Shown piece after piece: positions 8,270 to 21,617 of a stretch of DNA of 64,000 nucleotides. Under the pieces are notes generated by a model, which was not told the DNA's origin, searched no databases, and saw nothing but the letters and a program-made list of their open reading frames with translations. Positions within the stretch are counted from its first letter, which is position 1; every line of letters starts with the position of its first letter. The translations under genes were made by a program, and so were the position numbers. Source of the stretch: Porodaedalea pini (lineage: Eukaryota; Basidiomycota; Agaricomycetes; Hymenochaetales; Hymenochaetaceae); NCBI GenBank assembly GCA_002794775.1, contig NBAY01000024.1:1-64000 (forward strand), written 5' to 3'.

Positions 8270-9935
8270 TGTGGGGCACCAGGATGTTTTCAATAGAACT
8301 CAGCAATCGCCTCCTTTGCGTTCTTGCCAAAGTCCATCTCAGGCTGCCAAGTCAGTTCATTATACCTGACCCACTTGACGAGGTACTGTAGTTTCCCTCA
8401 GTGTAGACATGAGTCTATGACCTCCTCGACCTTGTATTCCTCTTCATTGTCAACGATTTCCAGTGGTGGTGGTGGTGGCTGTTTCTAGCTCTCGAAGGAT
8501 GGTTCTATGGTGGGTTTCAGCAGAGACTCATTGAAGACAGGGTGGACCTTTTTCCATCACTTTGGGAGCTTGAGCTTATATGCACTCGCTCCTACCTTGT
8601 CGAGGATTTCAAAGGGTCCATACCACTTGTCGGTGAGCTTCTTCGTGAGTGAGTCCATGCTGATGTTTTGACTGTCAAGGAAGACCTTGTCACCAGTCTG
8701 GTATTCTACTGATGCCTCTGCTGTCCGGTCATGGTAGTATTTCATGTCTTCAGCCGCCTTGACCAGGTTTTCCTTTGTGACGCAATGAGTCTTCTTGATG
8801 TGCTTTGCAAATTCTTCTGTTGACATGTTGGCAGAGGAGGTTCACATTGTGTTGAAGCTCACAGGGTGACATCCTGTATTTACATAGAAGGGGGAAATCT
8901 TCATCACTGAGTGTTCACAGTTGTTATATGCGAATTCTGCAAGTGAGAGCCAATCTTTCCAGTTTGATTGCTGATGGTCAATGAAGAGTCAAAGGTACTG
9001 TTCAAGTTCTTGGTTAACACATTCTGTCTGACCATCCATCTGTGGGTGGTACGCCATTGATGGGTTCTCTTCAATGTGCAGGAGTTTATACAGCTCCTTC
9101 ATCATTGATGCATCAAACTGCATGCCTTGATTGTGGATGATCTTCTTTGGGAGACCATGCAGATGAAAGACATGGTCCCAATACAGTTATGCCATGCCTT
9201 CAGCCAATAGCTTCATTGTCATCAGAATCATGTGTATCTGCTTCGAGAACCTGTCCATGAAGACACAGATAGCATTGTATCCTTTTGAGTCTGGGAGTTC
9301 TCCAATGAGGTCAACCATAACAATCTCCTAAGGACCCTCAGGGACCATGTTTGGGTAGACTGGCCTCAATCTTGATGTCCTAAACGCCTTTGTTCATTGG
9401 CAGTGATTGCAGCCTTGGACGTACAACCTCACATCTGAGAACATTGAGGCCCACCAGAAATTGTGGTGCACAAGCTCTACTGTTTTTGATGCTCCTGGGT
9501 GTCTAGCCAGGACTGAGTCATGGCATTCCCACAGCACCAATTCCTTCATTGTTGATGGAACGTACACCTTTTCCTTCATCCACCACAATCCTTTGACTTT
9601 TGTTAGTCCCATCAGCCTCTCCAACTCGTCCTGTGCCCTCTGTGCTTCACCCACTCTGTCCAACACCTCATCACACAACATTCTCACCACTCCATGATTC
9701 AACCACTTCTCCTTGATGAACACGACACCATCATTGTCACCCTTGCCCTCATCATATCCCACTTTGCGTGACAGCAGGTCCACCTTGCCCATCATCTTCC
9801 CTAACTTGTATTTGAGGTGGAAATTGAATTCCTCGAGTTCTGTTCACCAGCGAGCTTGGCGATAGCTCAGCTTCTGTGCCAACCTGAAGTATGTGAGGTT
9901 GGCATGATCAGACCAGATCTCAAATTTGTGGTGGT
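8270..9935 (-). pseudogene. I2 pol 3' half: integrase and chromodomain remains, part of RNase H
   Basis: Minus-strand peptides include MGKVDLLSRK and GHPGASKTVELVHHNFWWASMF (integrase zinc finger region, 9394-9795), the integrase core (about 8830-9380) and the linker before the chromodomain (8557-8826). The chromodomain is about 8280-8480. The codon that is TGA in A and B reads CAA here (YVQGC), so the relic did not share that stop. Many other stops are present. Confidence 0.85.
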
Positions 9936-11378
9936 ATTGCGATGCAGATTCTATTGTGGACCATGCAGTCAACTCAAGGGCGAATCTATATTCTTCCCAA
10001 GGGAGACTGCAGTGACTCAATTGTCAAGGAGGGACAACCAAATAGAAATGGAGTGATCGAACATTTGAAACGGTGGCTCCACTGGTCCAGAGGCTTTGCC
10101 AAAGTGCTCGAACCTGTTAGAATTGAACTCCTAATGCAGACTCTGTGACTTGAATGATTGAAGTCTGAAGTTGAGGTAGGTGCGGTGCTATGTCAATCTT
10201 CCTCAAGTGGTTGGTGTCTCCAGATGATGCTCATCGAGCATTCGAATGGGCTCAAAAATGTGCTTGAATGCCCTTGTACATGTTCCAACACACTCAAGCG
10301 GCTCCTTAGTAGATAACAAATGTGTAGGGTGATGGGGATATGCAGTTATGATACCCTGTTGGGTGTGTCTGGGGCTCAAAGGCTTGGAATATCAACTTCA
10401 AGTGTATGTGCTGAATCGAACACACTGTTTGAGCAGTCAAGGAGGTTTGATAGAGCTGAGTAGAGACAATCTGAAGGTGTGGATGACTTATGGGACTCAA
10501 AATGTGTACTGTGGAGTGAACTGGGGGCTGTATTCCCTCTACAGAACAAGTACAAAGGTGTACACTATTTATACTGTAGGCGAAATGAGCTCGGTACCAA
10601 AGTTGAGTGTACATTTGGAGGTAGAGGAGTGCATGCAGTGCATGTCCAAGTCAGAATAGACATGTGTTAGGGATGGAATGATTTGAGAACATGATAAATC
10701 ATGAACTCGAAGGGGAATAGTGGTTCGACATCAACAAAAAGACCAATGAAACTAAGAAACTTATCATGTGTGCTCCAAACAGCTCTGTTTGAACATCCCT
10801 GAACACCCCTAAGGGCATGATGGTGACAAATGCACATCATGGGAGTGATAGACGATGATAAATAATGCTCTAACCACATGGGGAACCTGGGGAATGATGG
10901 AATCTGGTCATTCGAGCGTGATACATTGAGCGTCAATGGCCTGAGGCACGTTCGAGCGACCCATGCTCGAATTCCATACTCTCCCTGACCCCCATCGCAT
11001 GATCAGGCTGTGTTACAAGTGTTTGAACAAATGAAAATGAAGTGGAAAGAGTCCTTGAGCGTGTATATAGTGGGATATGGGACGAATATAAAGGAAACAA
11101 AGCATTTGAGTGCGAATAGTAAGTGGTATGAGTGTTTGAATGGGTGTATGAAGGTATTTGAGTGTATGTCTGAGATCACTAAGGGATAATATGAAAGATT
11201 CGAAGGTATACTGTCGCTTGAATGGGCGAGTGTGACCATTCAAGCGCATGAACTGCGAAGTATAGGATAGAAAGTGATGAAATGAAATGCTTGACTGTGT
11301 TTATGGGGTTCGTATCTGTATATTATAATAAATAGAGCTAGGATGGCTGACACCTAAGCACAAATCAAGCACTACAGC
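9936..11378. mobile_element. Unidentified ~1.4-kb insertion in RNase H of relic I2
   Basis: I2 pol is continuous with other copies up to about 9935 and again from about 11379, so the sequence between is foreign. Its inner part 10115-11353 begins TGTTAGAATTG and ends GGCTGACA, like an LTR, but the flanking 5-mers (GAACC, CCTAA) do not match. It contains many TTCGAGCG/TTGAATG-type words. No convincing coding region is seen. Confidence 0.5.
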
Positions 11379-13190
11379 AGGCACCAAGGAGGTACTGTCG
11401 CCACTCTTTGAGTGCTGAGACAATTGCGAGCATCTCCTTGTCGTAGATCTTGTAGTTTTGTCCAGTGGGCAGTAGTGCCTCTGACTGGTAGGTGATCACC
11501 CTCCACTTCCCTTCCTGCCTCTGTAACAACACACCACCAAGTGCAAAGTTTGACGAGTCTGCCTCCACACGGAAAGGGCCCTCGTTGTTGGCAATGGCTA
11601 GGACTGGAGGTGAGCTGAGGCGATGCTTCAGCTCCTCGAATGCTTCCTGCTGTTTGGTCTCCCATACCCAGCCCTTCTTGCCTGTCAGCGATGTTAATGG
11701 AAGGACCACCTTGCTGTAGTCCTTGATGAACCATCGGAGCCAATTGCCCATGCTGAGGAACTTTTGAAGTTCTTTGAGGTTCCTCAGAGCAGGCCAGCTA
11801 GTGATTGCCTCTGTCTTTGCCGGATCAGCCTTTAGTTCACCATTGCTGATGATGTGTTCGAGATACTTCATGACCTTTACATTGAATTTGTATTTTTCCG
11901 GTTTTAGGTACAGGCCATTCTCTCAAAGGATCTGAAGTACACGCCTCAACATCTCGATGTGCTCCTCAATGGTTTCTAAGAGGATCAGGATGTCATCGAG
12001 GTAAACAATGATTAGGTTTGCATAGATCAGGTCCTTGAAGATGTGATTAACAAATGCCTGGAACATTGCCGGGGTGTTGCAAAGTCCGAAGAACATCACT
12101 GTCAGCTCAAAAAGGCCCATATTTGTGCAGAAAGCTGCCTTCCATTCATCACCTTCTTGGATCCAGATGTTGTAGTACCCCCAGCAAAGGTCAAGTTTGG
12201 TGATGAACTTCACCTTCTTGACTTTGTCAACGAGTTCATTGATGAGGGGGAGAGGATATTTGTTTTTGATTGTACCCTCGTTGAGTTTCCGGTAGTCCTG
12301 GATCAGGCATAGGGACTTGTCAGCCTTTTTAATGAAGAAGAAAGGTGATGCCATTGGTGAGATCAACTTTCGTATGTGGCCCGACTTCAAATTCTCCTCG
12401 AGGAAATCCTTCAGTGACTGCTGTTCTGTCGGTGTCAGCAGATAGATTTTACAGTCGCTAGGCTTGAAATCAGGTTTCAGGTCGATGATATGGTCCCATG
12501 GTCGATGTTCCAGCAACTTCTCAAACCCTTTCTCTGAGAAGACATCAGCATAGTCATTGAGATATGTGGGCCAGGACGCCTTGTCCATTTGCACTTCTCA
12601 CACTCTCCTCATCTCTTCCACGGCCTCCTTCTTGATCGCACATTCCCCTGGGCAGTGGGTGAATTCAATCAAACCCATCTTCCATTCAACTTCTGGGTTG
12701 TGGTGTCGAAGCCAGTTGTAGCCAAGGAAGATGTTTGATGATGCTAGGGATGTCATCTCAAGGACGATCCTTTCCTTGTGATGTCCAATCATTAGTTCAA
12801 CATCGACGTATCTCTTGATCAAACCAGCCTCGTTGTGCATACAATCTGCATTGAGCACCACAAGGGGTCTGATATAGCACTTGGTCTCCAACCCATATTG
12901 TTCAACGAACCTCACGTCAATGCACAATCTCATACACCCCAAATCCATGAGGGCATGGGCATCCACCTCTCTCACTTCACCCTCCACACTATGTCTGATG
13001 TTCAGGAGGAGGTCCAGCTGGCGTCTGTCAGTTCCCCTCACAAACAGTTGCTCGTACTCGCTACTCTCATTCACACTGGTGGGGACTTTGTAATCAGGAA
13101 AACCATTGATGTCATTTGCATCTACATATTGTACAGACAGTTGGTTATATTTTATCAAGTCCAGATACAAAGCCTCTTGTTCTTCTTGGT
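11379..13190 (-). pseudogene. I2 pol 5' half: RNase H, reverse transcriptase and protease remains
   Basis: Minus-strand frames give RNase H (11365-11640), reverse transcriptase with the YLDDILIL box (about 12000) and [12 protein letters not shown] (about 12310-12350), and a protease region with DLGC in place of DSGC (about 12940). A CGA to TGA change near 11930 breaks the RT frame. This is a dead copy. Confidence 0.87.
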
Positions 13191-13199
13191 CAGTTGCCC

Positions 13200-14290
13200 T
13201 GATGGCTACGCCTGACCACTCGCAAAATCCTGCGAGTCGATGACCTCTTCGTCATTGTCTTCCCCCTCCACATAGTCCTCCACAGTTGTTTTCCAAGTGT
13301 CTACGACTTCCTCAAAGGCCGACTCCTTCATCACACCCAGTTTGTTGGTGAGTAGACGATGTTTGCCTGGTGCCATCATCTGCAGCATGCGCTGCACGAT
13401 GTTTCTCTCTTGAGGACATTTATCCTTGAAGTGACCCAACTGGCCGCAAATCCAGCACGCTCGTCAACATTGGGCCTCGTTCATTGAGACGTCCATTGGT
13501 TGGCCAGCACCTCCAAATATGATGCCCATTGTGTCATGCTTGTCGACGTGAGGAGCTGCGATCTGATGGCGAGGAGGTGGTGCCTGTTGTTGTTGCTGTC
13601 ATGGTGGTAGTGGAAATGCACGACCTCACTGGATTGCACAGATCTGCTGTTTGCCTTGGTCGATCTCAATCACCTTCTTTTTCCAGTCATCATATGTCAT
13701 TGGGACTGGTGTCGACCTCAACACTCCACGGACCACTTCAATATTCATTGCACGCTTCAGGCGGTCATAGATGATGCTGTCATCTGTTAGACCCACCCTT
13801 GTGATGACCACATCAAGCTTCTGGAAGAACTCATCGGCAGTGAGGTCCTTCTGGACTTTTGTTCAAAATTCTGCTAGTGCCTTCTCCTTTCGGTTTGGAT
13901 CATCGAACGAGGCATTGAGGCGCTCCTGAAACCTAGTTCAACTATCAGTGAAGGTCACAACTCCAGCCATCGTTGACTCCTCCATGTAGTTTTGTGCCCA
14001 TGTTGCTGCATTAACCACCCTTTAGGTAAGAGAGGGCGACGTAGATTTTGCTTTCTGATGTGGGGTATCTATTCGGGTTTGTAGAGACAAAAAGGAGGAC
14101 TTCACGCCTAAAGTCTAGGTAGTCGTCACCACCAGTGAATTCGTGTGGTTGGGCGATGTCAATGTTTGGGGTGGGGGCAGTGACTTGACTGACCGGAGTG
14201 TTGGCGGCTTGATGGGTGAAGGTGCCTGCGACAATGGCCGTGATCTGTTCCAGCTGTTGCTGGCTGAAACCTTCCATTGACATTGCTGGT
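13200..14290 (-). pseudogene. I2 gag remains
   Basis: Minus-strand peptides match Gag from its start (MSMEGFSQQQLEQ, about 14285) through the zinc-knuckle region (about 13430-13470, where Cys codons are damaged) to the acidic tail. The frameshift heptamer is mutated to GGATTTT (13224-13230 complement), but the GGTCAG/CTGACC stem is kept. Stops and frame changes break it into pieces. Confidence 0.85.
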
Positions 14291-14992
14291 TCGGGTGAAG
14301 GTGTCAAGGGTTCAGGGGGGGTTGGCAGTGATGGGTCTCTTCAAGTCTCGCAGTAAGGGCCAGGAGCCAGAGGCAGAAGGACCATAGATGTTGATGGTGC
14401 AGGCGATGATGGAACAGCCGGTGGCTACCTAGCTCTCCTTCCTTGTTCGTCTGACAAATACCAGGTGTGCCAGATTTCACTCCACCAGATATCGTATATG
14501 ACACCGCTATTGTTGGTTGCGACGTAGCCTGCTTGGTTTGGATCCCAGTGTGTGGATGCAGGAAGAGCCCGTTGCTGTTCATCGGTGAGATCTATCTTGA
14601 CAACGGCAGAGGCATGGGGATTGGTTGTTCATTTGACCTGGGGTTATGCCAATGCTGAGCGGGTTTGTCTGTGAAGTTGATGACAAGGCGGTAGGAGCTG
14701 AGCAAGATCACAAACGATAGTGTTGTTGATGCTTGTACTCGTCTAGTGACCCACGTCCACATCAGGTGTGTACTCCACCAAAGGCTGATTCAGAGAGCCA
14801 GGGTTGGGAAAAGTCAGTTGGAAGTTTACGTAATACACAAATGTCCGAAAACATCCAGGCAGGGTTGAGGGTTGTTGTTTAGGGGGTTTACATGTCAAGT
14901 CCGTCGAGGAGAATGCTCCTCTAGACCAAGTGAAGGTGAGTCAACAGCGACGATGTACACTGGGGATGAGCCTGGGTGGGGTTCTGCTTTTA
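14291..14992 (-). other. Leader and self-priming site of relic I2
   Basis: Counterpart of the A leader. Peptides similar to the A leader can be read in the same sequence of frames. The primer site complement GTTCTGCTTTT lies at 14981-14991. Confidence 0.7.
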
Positions 14993-15433
14993 TGTTAGGT
15001 GGGAATCTGGGAGACGACTCGGACTGGGCAGGCCTTGGCTGACTATTGTCTGGGACGTGCTAGACTCAAGCAGAGACTCGGGACACACTGTACTCAGGCT
15101 AGGTTGTCGTGGAGGTAAGAGGATTAATACAATATACTCTACTACAAGGGGGGGATGTAGTCTCACCTAGGTCGTCACAGAGGTAAGAGGAAAAGCAGAA
15201 CAGGTGTTCAGATGCAATTCCTCTTCCTTATATACAGTGATCACCTCATGAGAACTGGTTGCCCAATTGTCTAAGATTACATAAAGGGAGCAGAATGGAA
15301 CGAATGAAGGTCATGTGTAAGAGAGTGTGGGAAATGATTGGAAAGATGGTTAAATATAATGAAAGGGAGCGATTTAAAAGAAAAGAAATGATAAAGGGAA
15401 ATTAAAGGTAAAGGAATAGTTCAAGTCCTGACA
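14993..15433 (-). repeat. 5' LTR of relic I2
   Basis: 441 bp, TGTTAG to CTGACA, with the primer complement AAAAGCAGAAC at 15191-15201. It abuts reverse transcriptase sequence of relic D with no pol 3' end between, so the I1-I2 array appears inserted in D. The flank is GTAAT (15434-15438). Confidence 0.85.
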
Positions 15434-17380
15434 GTAATATCCTCAGCAAAGGTCAAGTTTAGTGATATACTTCGCTTTCTTGACTTTGTCAACAAGTTCA
15501 TTGATTAAGGGGAGAGGATACTTGTTTTTGATTGTATCCTCGTTGAGCTTCCGGTAGTCCTGGATGGGGTGCAGGGATTTGTCAGCCTTCTTGATGAAGA
15601 AGGGTGATGCCATCAGCAAGATTGACTTGCATATTCAACCAGACTTCAAGTTTTTATTGATGAAGTTCTTCAGTGACTGCTGTTCAGTTGACATGAGCAG
15701 ATAGATTTTACAGTTGCTGGGCTTGAAGTTGGGCTTCAGGTCAATGACGTGGTCCCAGGGACAATGCTCCAGTAACTTTTCAAACCCCTTCTCCAAGAAG
15801 ACGTTGGTGTAATTGTTGAGATATGTGGGCCAGGATGCCTTGTCCATTTACACTTCTCACACCCTCCTTATCTCTTCTGCCTCACCTTCCTTCACTGCAT
15901 ACTCAGTCGGGCAACAAGTGAACTTAATTGAACCTGCTAACCAATTGATCTCCAGGTTGTGTCATCGGAGCCAGTCGTAGCCCAGGAAAATGTTTGATGA
16001 TGCAAGCGACATCACTGCAAGCACCATTCTTTCCTTATGATGTCTGATGATCAACTTGATGTCCACATACTCCCTGATCAAGCTGGCCTTATTGTGCATA
16101 CCATCAGCATTAAGCACCGTGAGGAGATGAATGTAGTGTTTTGTCTCCAGCCTATATTGTTCAATGAATCCTGCATTGATGCACAACTCTGTACACCCTG
16201 AATCCATGAGGGCATGTGCATCCACCTCTTTCACCTCACCCGCTACTCCTTGATTGATGGTCAAGAGGAGGTCCAGCTGGCATCCGCCAGTTTCCCTCAT
16301 GAACAACTTCTCATACTTGTCGTCCTTGTTCACACCGGTAAGAGTTTCATTATCAGAAAAGCCATCGACACCATTTGCATCTAGATATTGTACAGGCAGT
16401 TGACTATATTTTATCAAGTCTGAACACAAAACTTCTTGATCTTCCTAGTCAGTCACCTCGGTGACTATGCCTGACCATTCACAAAACCCTGCGAGTCGAT
16501 GACCTCATCATTGTTCTCTTCTTCCTCTACATAGTTCTCCACCATTGACCTCTGAGTGTCTACAACTTCCTCAAATGCTGATTCCTTCATTGCACCTATC
16601 TCATCAATGATTAGATGAAGCTTCTCTGGCTCCATCATCTGTAACATATGCTGCACAATTGGTCTGCCTTGTGGGCACTGTGCTCAAAAATGTCCTTCTC
16701 CTCTACAGAGCTGGCACGCTCCTTGTCATCATGTCTTGTTCATAGAGACATCCATCAGTTGGCCAGCACCTCCAAAGGTTATGCCAGTCACATCACATTT
16801 GTTGATGTACAGAGTGGAGATTTGGCGATGAGCCGGAGGTAGCTGCACTGCTTGTTGACATGGAGGAGGTGGCAGGGGACAAAACTGACATTTATGCTGA
16901 ATGTCATGCACCTGTTGTTCAATACGATCGATCTCAATAGCCTTTTTCTTCCACTCTTTGTACGTCTTAGAGACTGGTGTCAACCTTAAGACTCCTCAGA
17001 CCATTTCAATATTGAGGGCCCTCTGTAGTTGGTCACAGATGTTGAAGTCGTGAGCGGCATCTGTTATTCCGGCCTTTGTGTGCAAAATGTCGAAGTCTTG
17101 GAAGAACTTGTTGGTTGTGAGGTCCTTCTGGACCATTGTGCATATCTTTGGTAATGCCCTTGCCTTGCAGTTCAGATCATCAAATGATGCATCCAGACGC
17201 TCTTGGAATTTCTCCCATGTCTCTGTAAAGTATATGACCCCTGCTGTCATGAATTCCTCAACATAGTTTTGTGCCCATGTTGATGCATTGTGCCACCCTT
17301 CAAGTATAACAGAGTGAGGTATATTTTGCTTGACAATGAAGGGTACCTGGTTGGGTTTGCCGAGATAAAGAGAGTGACTT
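15434..17380 (-). pseudogene. Relic D: truncated chromovirus (RT start, protease, gag)
   Basis: Minus-strand remains run from the middle of reverse transcriptase (15434-15640) through linker (15635-15847), protease (15962-16429, with DSGC-like motif) and gag (16465-17380). Gag is cut in the N-terminal domain by the LTR of E. The frameshift heptamer GGGTTTT is intact (16483-16489 complement). It has numerous stops and is the most CpG-poor of the copies by eye. Confidence 0.85.
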
Positions 17381-17813
17381 TGTTAGGTGGGAGTTTCGGT
17401 GGCGCTCGAACTGGGTAGGCCTCGGCTGACTGTTGTCTGGGACATGCTATACTCGAGTAGGAACTCAGGACATGCTGTACTCAGGCTAGGTCATCGTGGA
17501 GGTAAGAGGATTAATACAATGTACACTAATACAGGGGGGGGGTCTCACCTAGGTTGTCACAGAGGTAAGAGGAAAAGCAGAACAGGTGTTCAGATGCAAT
17601 TCCTCTTTCTTATATACAGTGATCACCTCATGAGAACCAGTTGCCCAATTGTCTGAGATTACATAAAGGAGCGGAATGGAATGAATGAAGGTTGGGTGCA
17701 AGGGAGTGTGGGAAATGATTAAAAAGACGGTAAAATGTATGAAAAGGAGCAATTGAGAGAAAAGAAATGGTAAAAGGGAAAATAAAGGAAAGGGAAAAGT
17801 TTGAGTCCTAATA
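17381..17813 (-). repeat. 3' LTR of relic E
   Basis: 433 bp from TGTTAG to CTAATA (CTAACA with C to T). On its right lies the complement of a polypurine tract, a run of 11 C (17817-17827), then pol 3' end. Confidence 0.85.
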
Positions 17814-19560
17814 TTACCCCCCCCCCCTCAAGGTTAGGTGTCCTGACCAACTATGATTGCAGTTGTTTGGCTCAGTGTCAACGAAGATTGGATGGAGTCG
17901 TTGACAAGGTATATTGAGTCTTCGAGGTGCACCAGGATGTTTATGATAGAATTTAGCGATCACCTCCTTTGTGTTCTTGCTAAAGTCCGTGTCAGGCTGC
18001 CAGATTGGTTCAGTGTACCTGACCCATTTGACAAGGTATTGTAGCTTTCCTTGGTGCAGGCGCAAGTCTAGGATCTCCTTGACCTTGTATTCCTCCTCAT
18101 TGTCAATGATGTCTGGTGGTGGTGGCAGTGGTTTCTTCTGGCTCTTGAAGGATGGATCTATGGCAGGTTTCAGCAAGGCCTCGTTGAAGACAGGGTGGAC
18201 CTTTTTCCATCATTTTGGGAGCTTGAGCTTGTACATGCTCACTCCTATTTTGTCAGGGATTTCAAAAGGTCCATACCATTTGTTGGCAAGCTTCTTTGTA
18301 GGCAAGTCTGTGCTGATGTTTCATCCATTGAGGAAGACCTTGTCACCAGTCTTGTACTCTACTGATACCCCTGCTGTCCAATCATGGTAGCGCTTCATGT
18401 CCTTGGCTGCCTTGACCAGGTTGTCCTTTGCAATGTGATGAGTCTCCTTTATATGCTTTGCGAATTCTTCTGCTGACATGTTTGCGGAAGAGGTTCACAC
18501 TGTGTTGAAGCTTAAGGGATGACATCCTGTATTCACATAGAAGGGAGACATCTTTATTGCCAAGTGTTCGTGGTTATTATACATGAACTCTGCAAGGGGG
18601 AGCCAGTCCTTCCAATTTGATTGCCAATGGTCAACAAAGAGCCGAAGGTACTGTTCGAGCTCTTGGTTGATGTATTCTGTTTGACTATCCATCTGCAGGT
18701 GATACGCTGTTGATGGGTTTCCTTCAATGCACAGGAGTTTGTATAGCTCCTTCATCATTGACACATCAAACTGTGTGCCTCGATCGTGGATGATCTTCTT
18801 CAGGAGGCCATGTAGTTGGAAGACATGATCTTGATATAGCTGTGCCATGCCTTCTGCTGAGAGTTTTGTCATCACCGGAATTGCATGTATCTGTTTTGAA
18901 AACCTGTCCATGAAGATACAGATAGCATTGTGTCCCTTTGAGTTAAGGAGTTCTCTGATGAGGTCGACTGTAATGATTTCCCAAGGACCCTCAAGGACTG
19001 CATTTGGGTGGAGCAGCCTTGACCTCAATGTCCTAAGCACCTTTGTTCATTAGCAGCAATCACAGCCTTGGACATACAACCTCACATCTGAGAATATTGA
19101 GGCCCACCAGAAATTGTGGCACACAAGCTCCACTGTTTTTGACGCTCCTGGATGTCCAGCCAGGACTGAATCATGGCATTCCCACAGCACTGATTCCTTC
19201 ATTGTCGATGGAACATACATCTTTCCCTTCATCTGCCACAATCCTTCAACCTCTGTTAGTCCCATCAGCCTCTGTGACTCATCCTGCACCCCTCTGCACT
19301 TTACCCACTCAGTCCAACACCTCATCACACAATGTTCTCACCACTCCACAATTCAACCACTTCTCCTTGATGAACATGACGCTGTCATTGTCACCCTTGC
19401 CTTCATCATAGCCCACCTTGTATGACAGTAGGTCTGCCTTGCCCATCATCTTTCCCAACTTGTGCTTGAGCTGGAAGTCGAATTCCTTGAGTTCTGTTCA
19501 CCAGCAAGCTTGATGATAGCTCAGCTTCTGTGCCAACCTGAAATATGTGAGGTTGGTGTG
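17814..19560 (-). pseudogene. E pol 3' half: integrase and chromodomain remains
   Basis: Peptides include the chromodomain (YLVKWVRYTEPIWQPD, about 17990-18090), the integrase core with an HDRGTQFD motif (18495-19040), and the GHPGASKTVELVCHNFWWAS zinc-finger region (19050-19328). Frames are broken in several places. Confidence 0.86.
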
Positions 19561-21300
19561 GTTGGACCAGATCTCAAATTTGTGACGGGCACCAAGGAGG
19601 TACTGTCGCCACTCCTTCAGTGCTGAGACAATCACGAGCATCTCCTTGTCATAGATCTCATAGTTTCATTCAGCGGGTAGTAGTGCCTCCAACTGGTAGG
19701 CGATCACACTCCACTTGTCTTCCTGCTTCTGCAACAACACACCTCCTAGAGCGAAGTTTGATGAGTCCACTTCGACATGGAAAGGGCCCTTGTCATTGGC
19801 AATTGCCAGGACTAGAGGTGAGCTGAGATGATGCTTCAGCTCCTCGAATGCTTCCTGCTGTTCAGTCTCCCATACCCAGCCTTTCTTGCCTGTTAATGAT
19901 GTTAGCAGTTGGACCATCTTGCTGTAGTCCTTGATAAACTGCCATAACCAGTTCCTCATGCCGAGGAACTTTTGGAGCTCCTTGAGATTACGTGGAACAG
20001 GCCAGCTAGCGATCGCTTCTGTCTTTGCTGGGTCAGCCTTAAGTTTGCTGTTACCGATGATGTGACTGAGGTATTTAACAACCTTGACATCGAACTCGCA
20101 TTTCTCTGGTTTCAGGTAGAGGCTGTTCTTTTGAAGGATCTGAAGTACATGTCTTGATGTGTTGATGTGTTCCTCGATGGTTTCTGAAAGGATCAGGATG
20201 TCGTTGAGGTAGACAATGATCAAGTTGGCATATATCAAGTCCTTGAAGATGTGGTTGATGAATGCCTGGAACATTGCTGGTGCATTGCAAAGACTGAAAA
20301 ACATCACCATTGGTTTGAAGAGACCCATGTTCATGTAGAACACTGCCTTCTACTCATCACCTTCACGGATCTGGATGTTGTAATATCCCCAGCAAAGGTC
20401 AAGCTTGGTGATGAACTTCTCTTTCTTGACCTTGTCAACAAGTTTGTTGATGAGGGGGAGAGGGTACTTGTTCTTTGTTGTGCCCTCATTCAGCTTCAGG
20501 TAGTCCTGTATCAGATGTAGAGACTTGTTGGCCTTCTTGATGAAAAAGAAGGGCGATGCCATTAGAGATATCAATTTTCAGATTCAACTAGACTTTAAGT
20601 CTTTGTCAAGGAAGTCCTTTAATGACTGTTGTTCCATCAGCATCAGTGGATAGATCTTGCAGTCGCTAGGCTTAAAGTCAGGCTTCAGGTTGATGATGTG
20701 GTCCCATGATTGATGTTCAGGTAACTTTTTGAACCCTTTCTCTGAGAAGATGTTGGTGTAGTCGTTGAGATATGTGGGCCAGGATGTCTTGTCTATTTGC
20801 ACTTCTCATATCCTCCTCATCTCTCCTGCTTCACTCTCCTTCATTGCACATTCAGTCAGGCAATGGGTGAATTCAATCAATCCTGATTTCCAGTCGACTT
20901 CCAGGTCGTGACGTCGAAGCCAGTCATAGCCAAGGAAGATGTTCGACAATGTGAGCAATGTCACCACAAGCACAATCCTTTCCTTATGGTGTCCAATTAT
21001 CAATTCAACATTGACATATTCCTTGATCAGGCTGGCCTCATTGTGTGTGCCATCAGCATTGAGCACTGTGAGGGGACAAATGTAGCGCTTAGTTTCTAGC
21101 CTGTATCGTTCTATGAAACCCACATCAATACATGATCCTATACACCCCAAATCCACAAGGGCATGCACATCCACCTCCCTCACTTCACCCACTACTCCTT
21201 GCCTGACAGTCAAGAGAAGGTCCAGCTGGTGCCCACTAGTTCCCCTCATGAACAACTTCTCATTCTTGTCATATTCATTCACACCGGTCAGGGTTTTGTA
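19561..21300 (-). pseudogene. E pol 5' half: RNase H, reverse transcriptase and protease remains
   Basis: The reverse transcriptase catalytic box reads YLND rather than YLDD in the 19666-20343 frame, a change compatible with CpG decay. RNase H peptides (19666-19850), RT N-terminus (20350-20802) and protease (20806-21282, DLGC instead of DSGC) follow. Not functional. Confidence 0.86.
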
Positions 21301-21399
21301 GTCAGAAAAACCATTGATGCCTTTTGCATCTACATATTGTACAGGCAGCTGGTTATATTTTAATGAGTCCGAACTTGAAACCCCTTGAACTTCTCAGTC

Positions 21400-21617
21400 A
21401 GCCACCCTGGTGGTTACACCTGACCACTCGCAAAACCCTGCGAGTTGATGACCTCATTGTCATTGCCTTCTTCCTCCACATAGTCTTCCACTGTCGACTT
21501 CCAAGTGTCTATGACTTCCTCAAAAGCCAACTCCTTCATCGCGGCAAGCTCATCTGCAAAAAGGTGAAGCTCTGTTGGCTCCATCATTCACAGCATTTGC
21601 TGCATGATTGGCCTGCC
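21400..21617 (-). pseudogene. E gag C-terminal fragment (left of element B)
   Basis: Acidic Gag tail and the frameshift heptamer GGGTTTT (21432-21438 complement). The sequence stops at the target duplication CTGCC (21613-21617) next to element B and resumes at 27867. Confidence 0.82.

Larger units (their letters stand above)
8168..14992 (-). mobile_element. Relic I2: internal region of a decayed chromovirus
   Basis: A whole internal region on the minus strand, in the same domain order as A, heavily mutated with stops and frameshifts. It is interrupted by an unrelated insertion (about 9936-11378) in the RNase H region. It lies between the shared LTR 7730-8167 and a second LTR 14993-15433. Confidence 0.88.
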
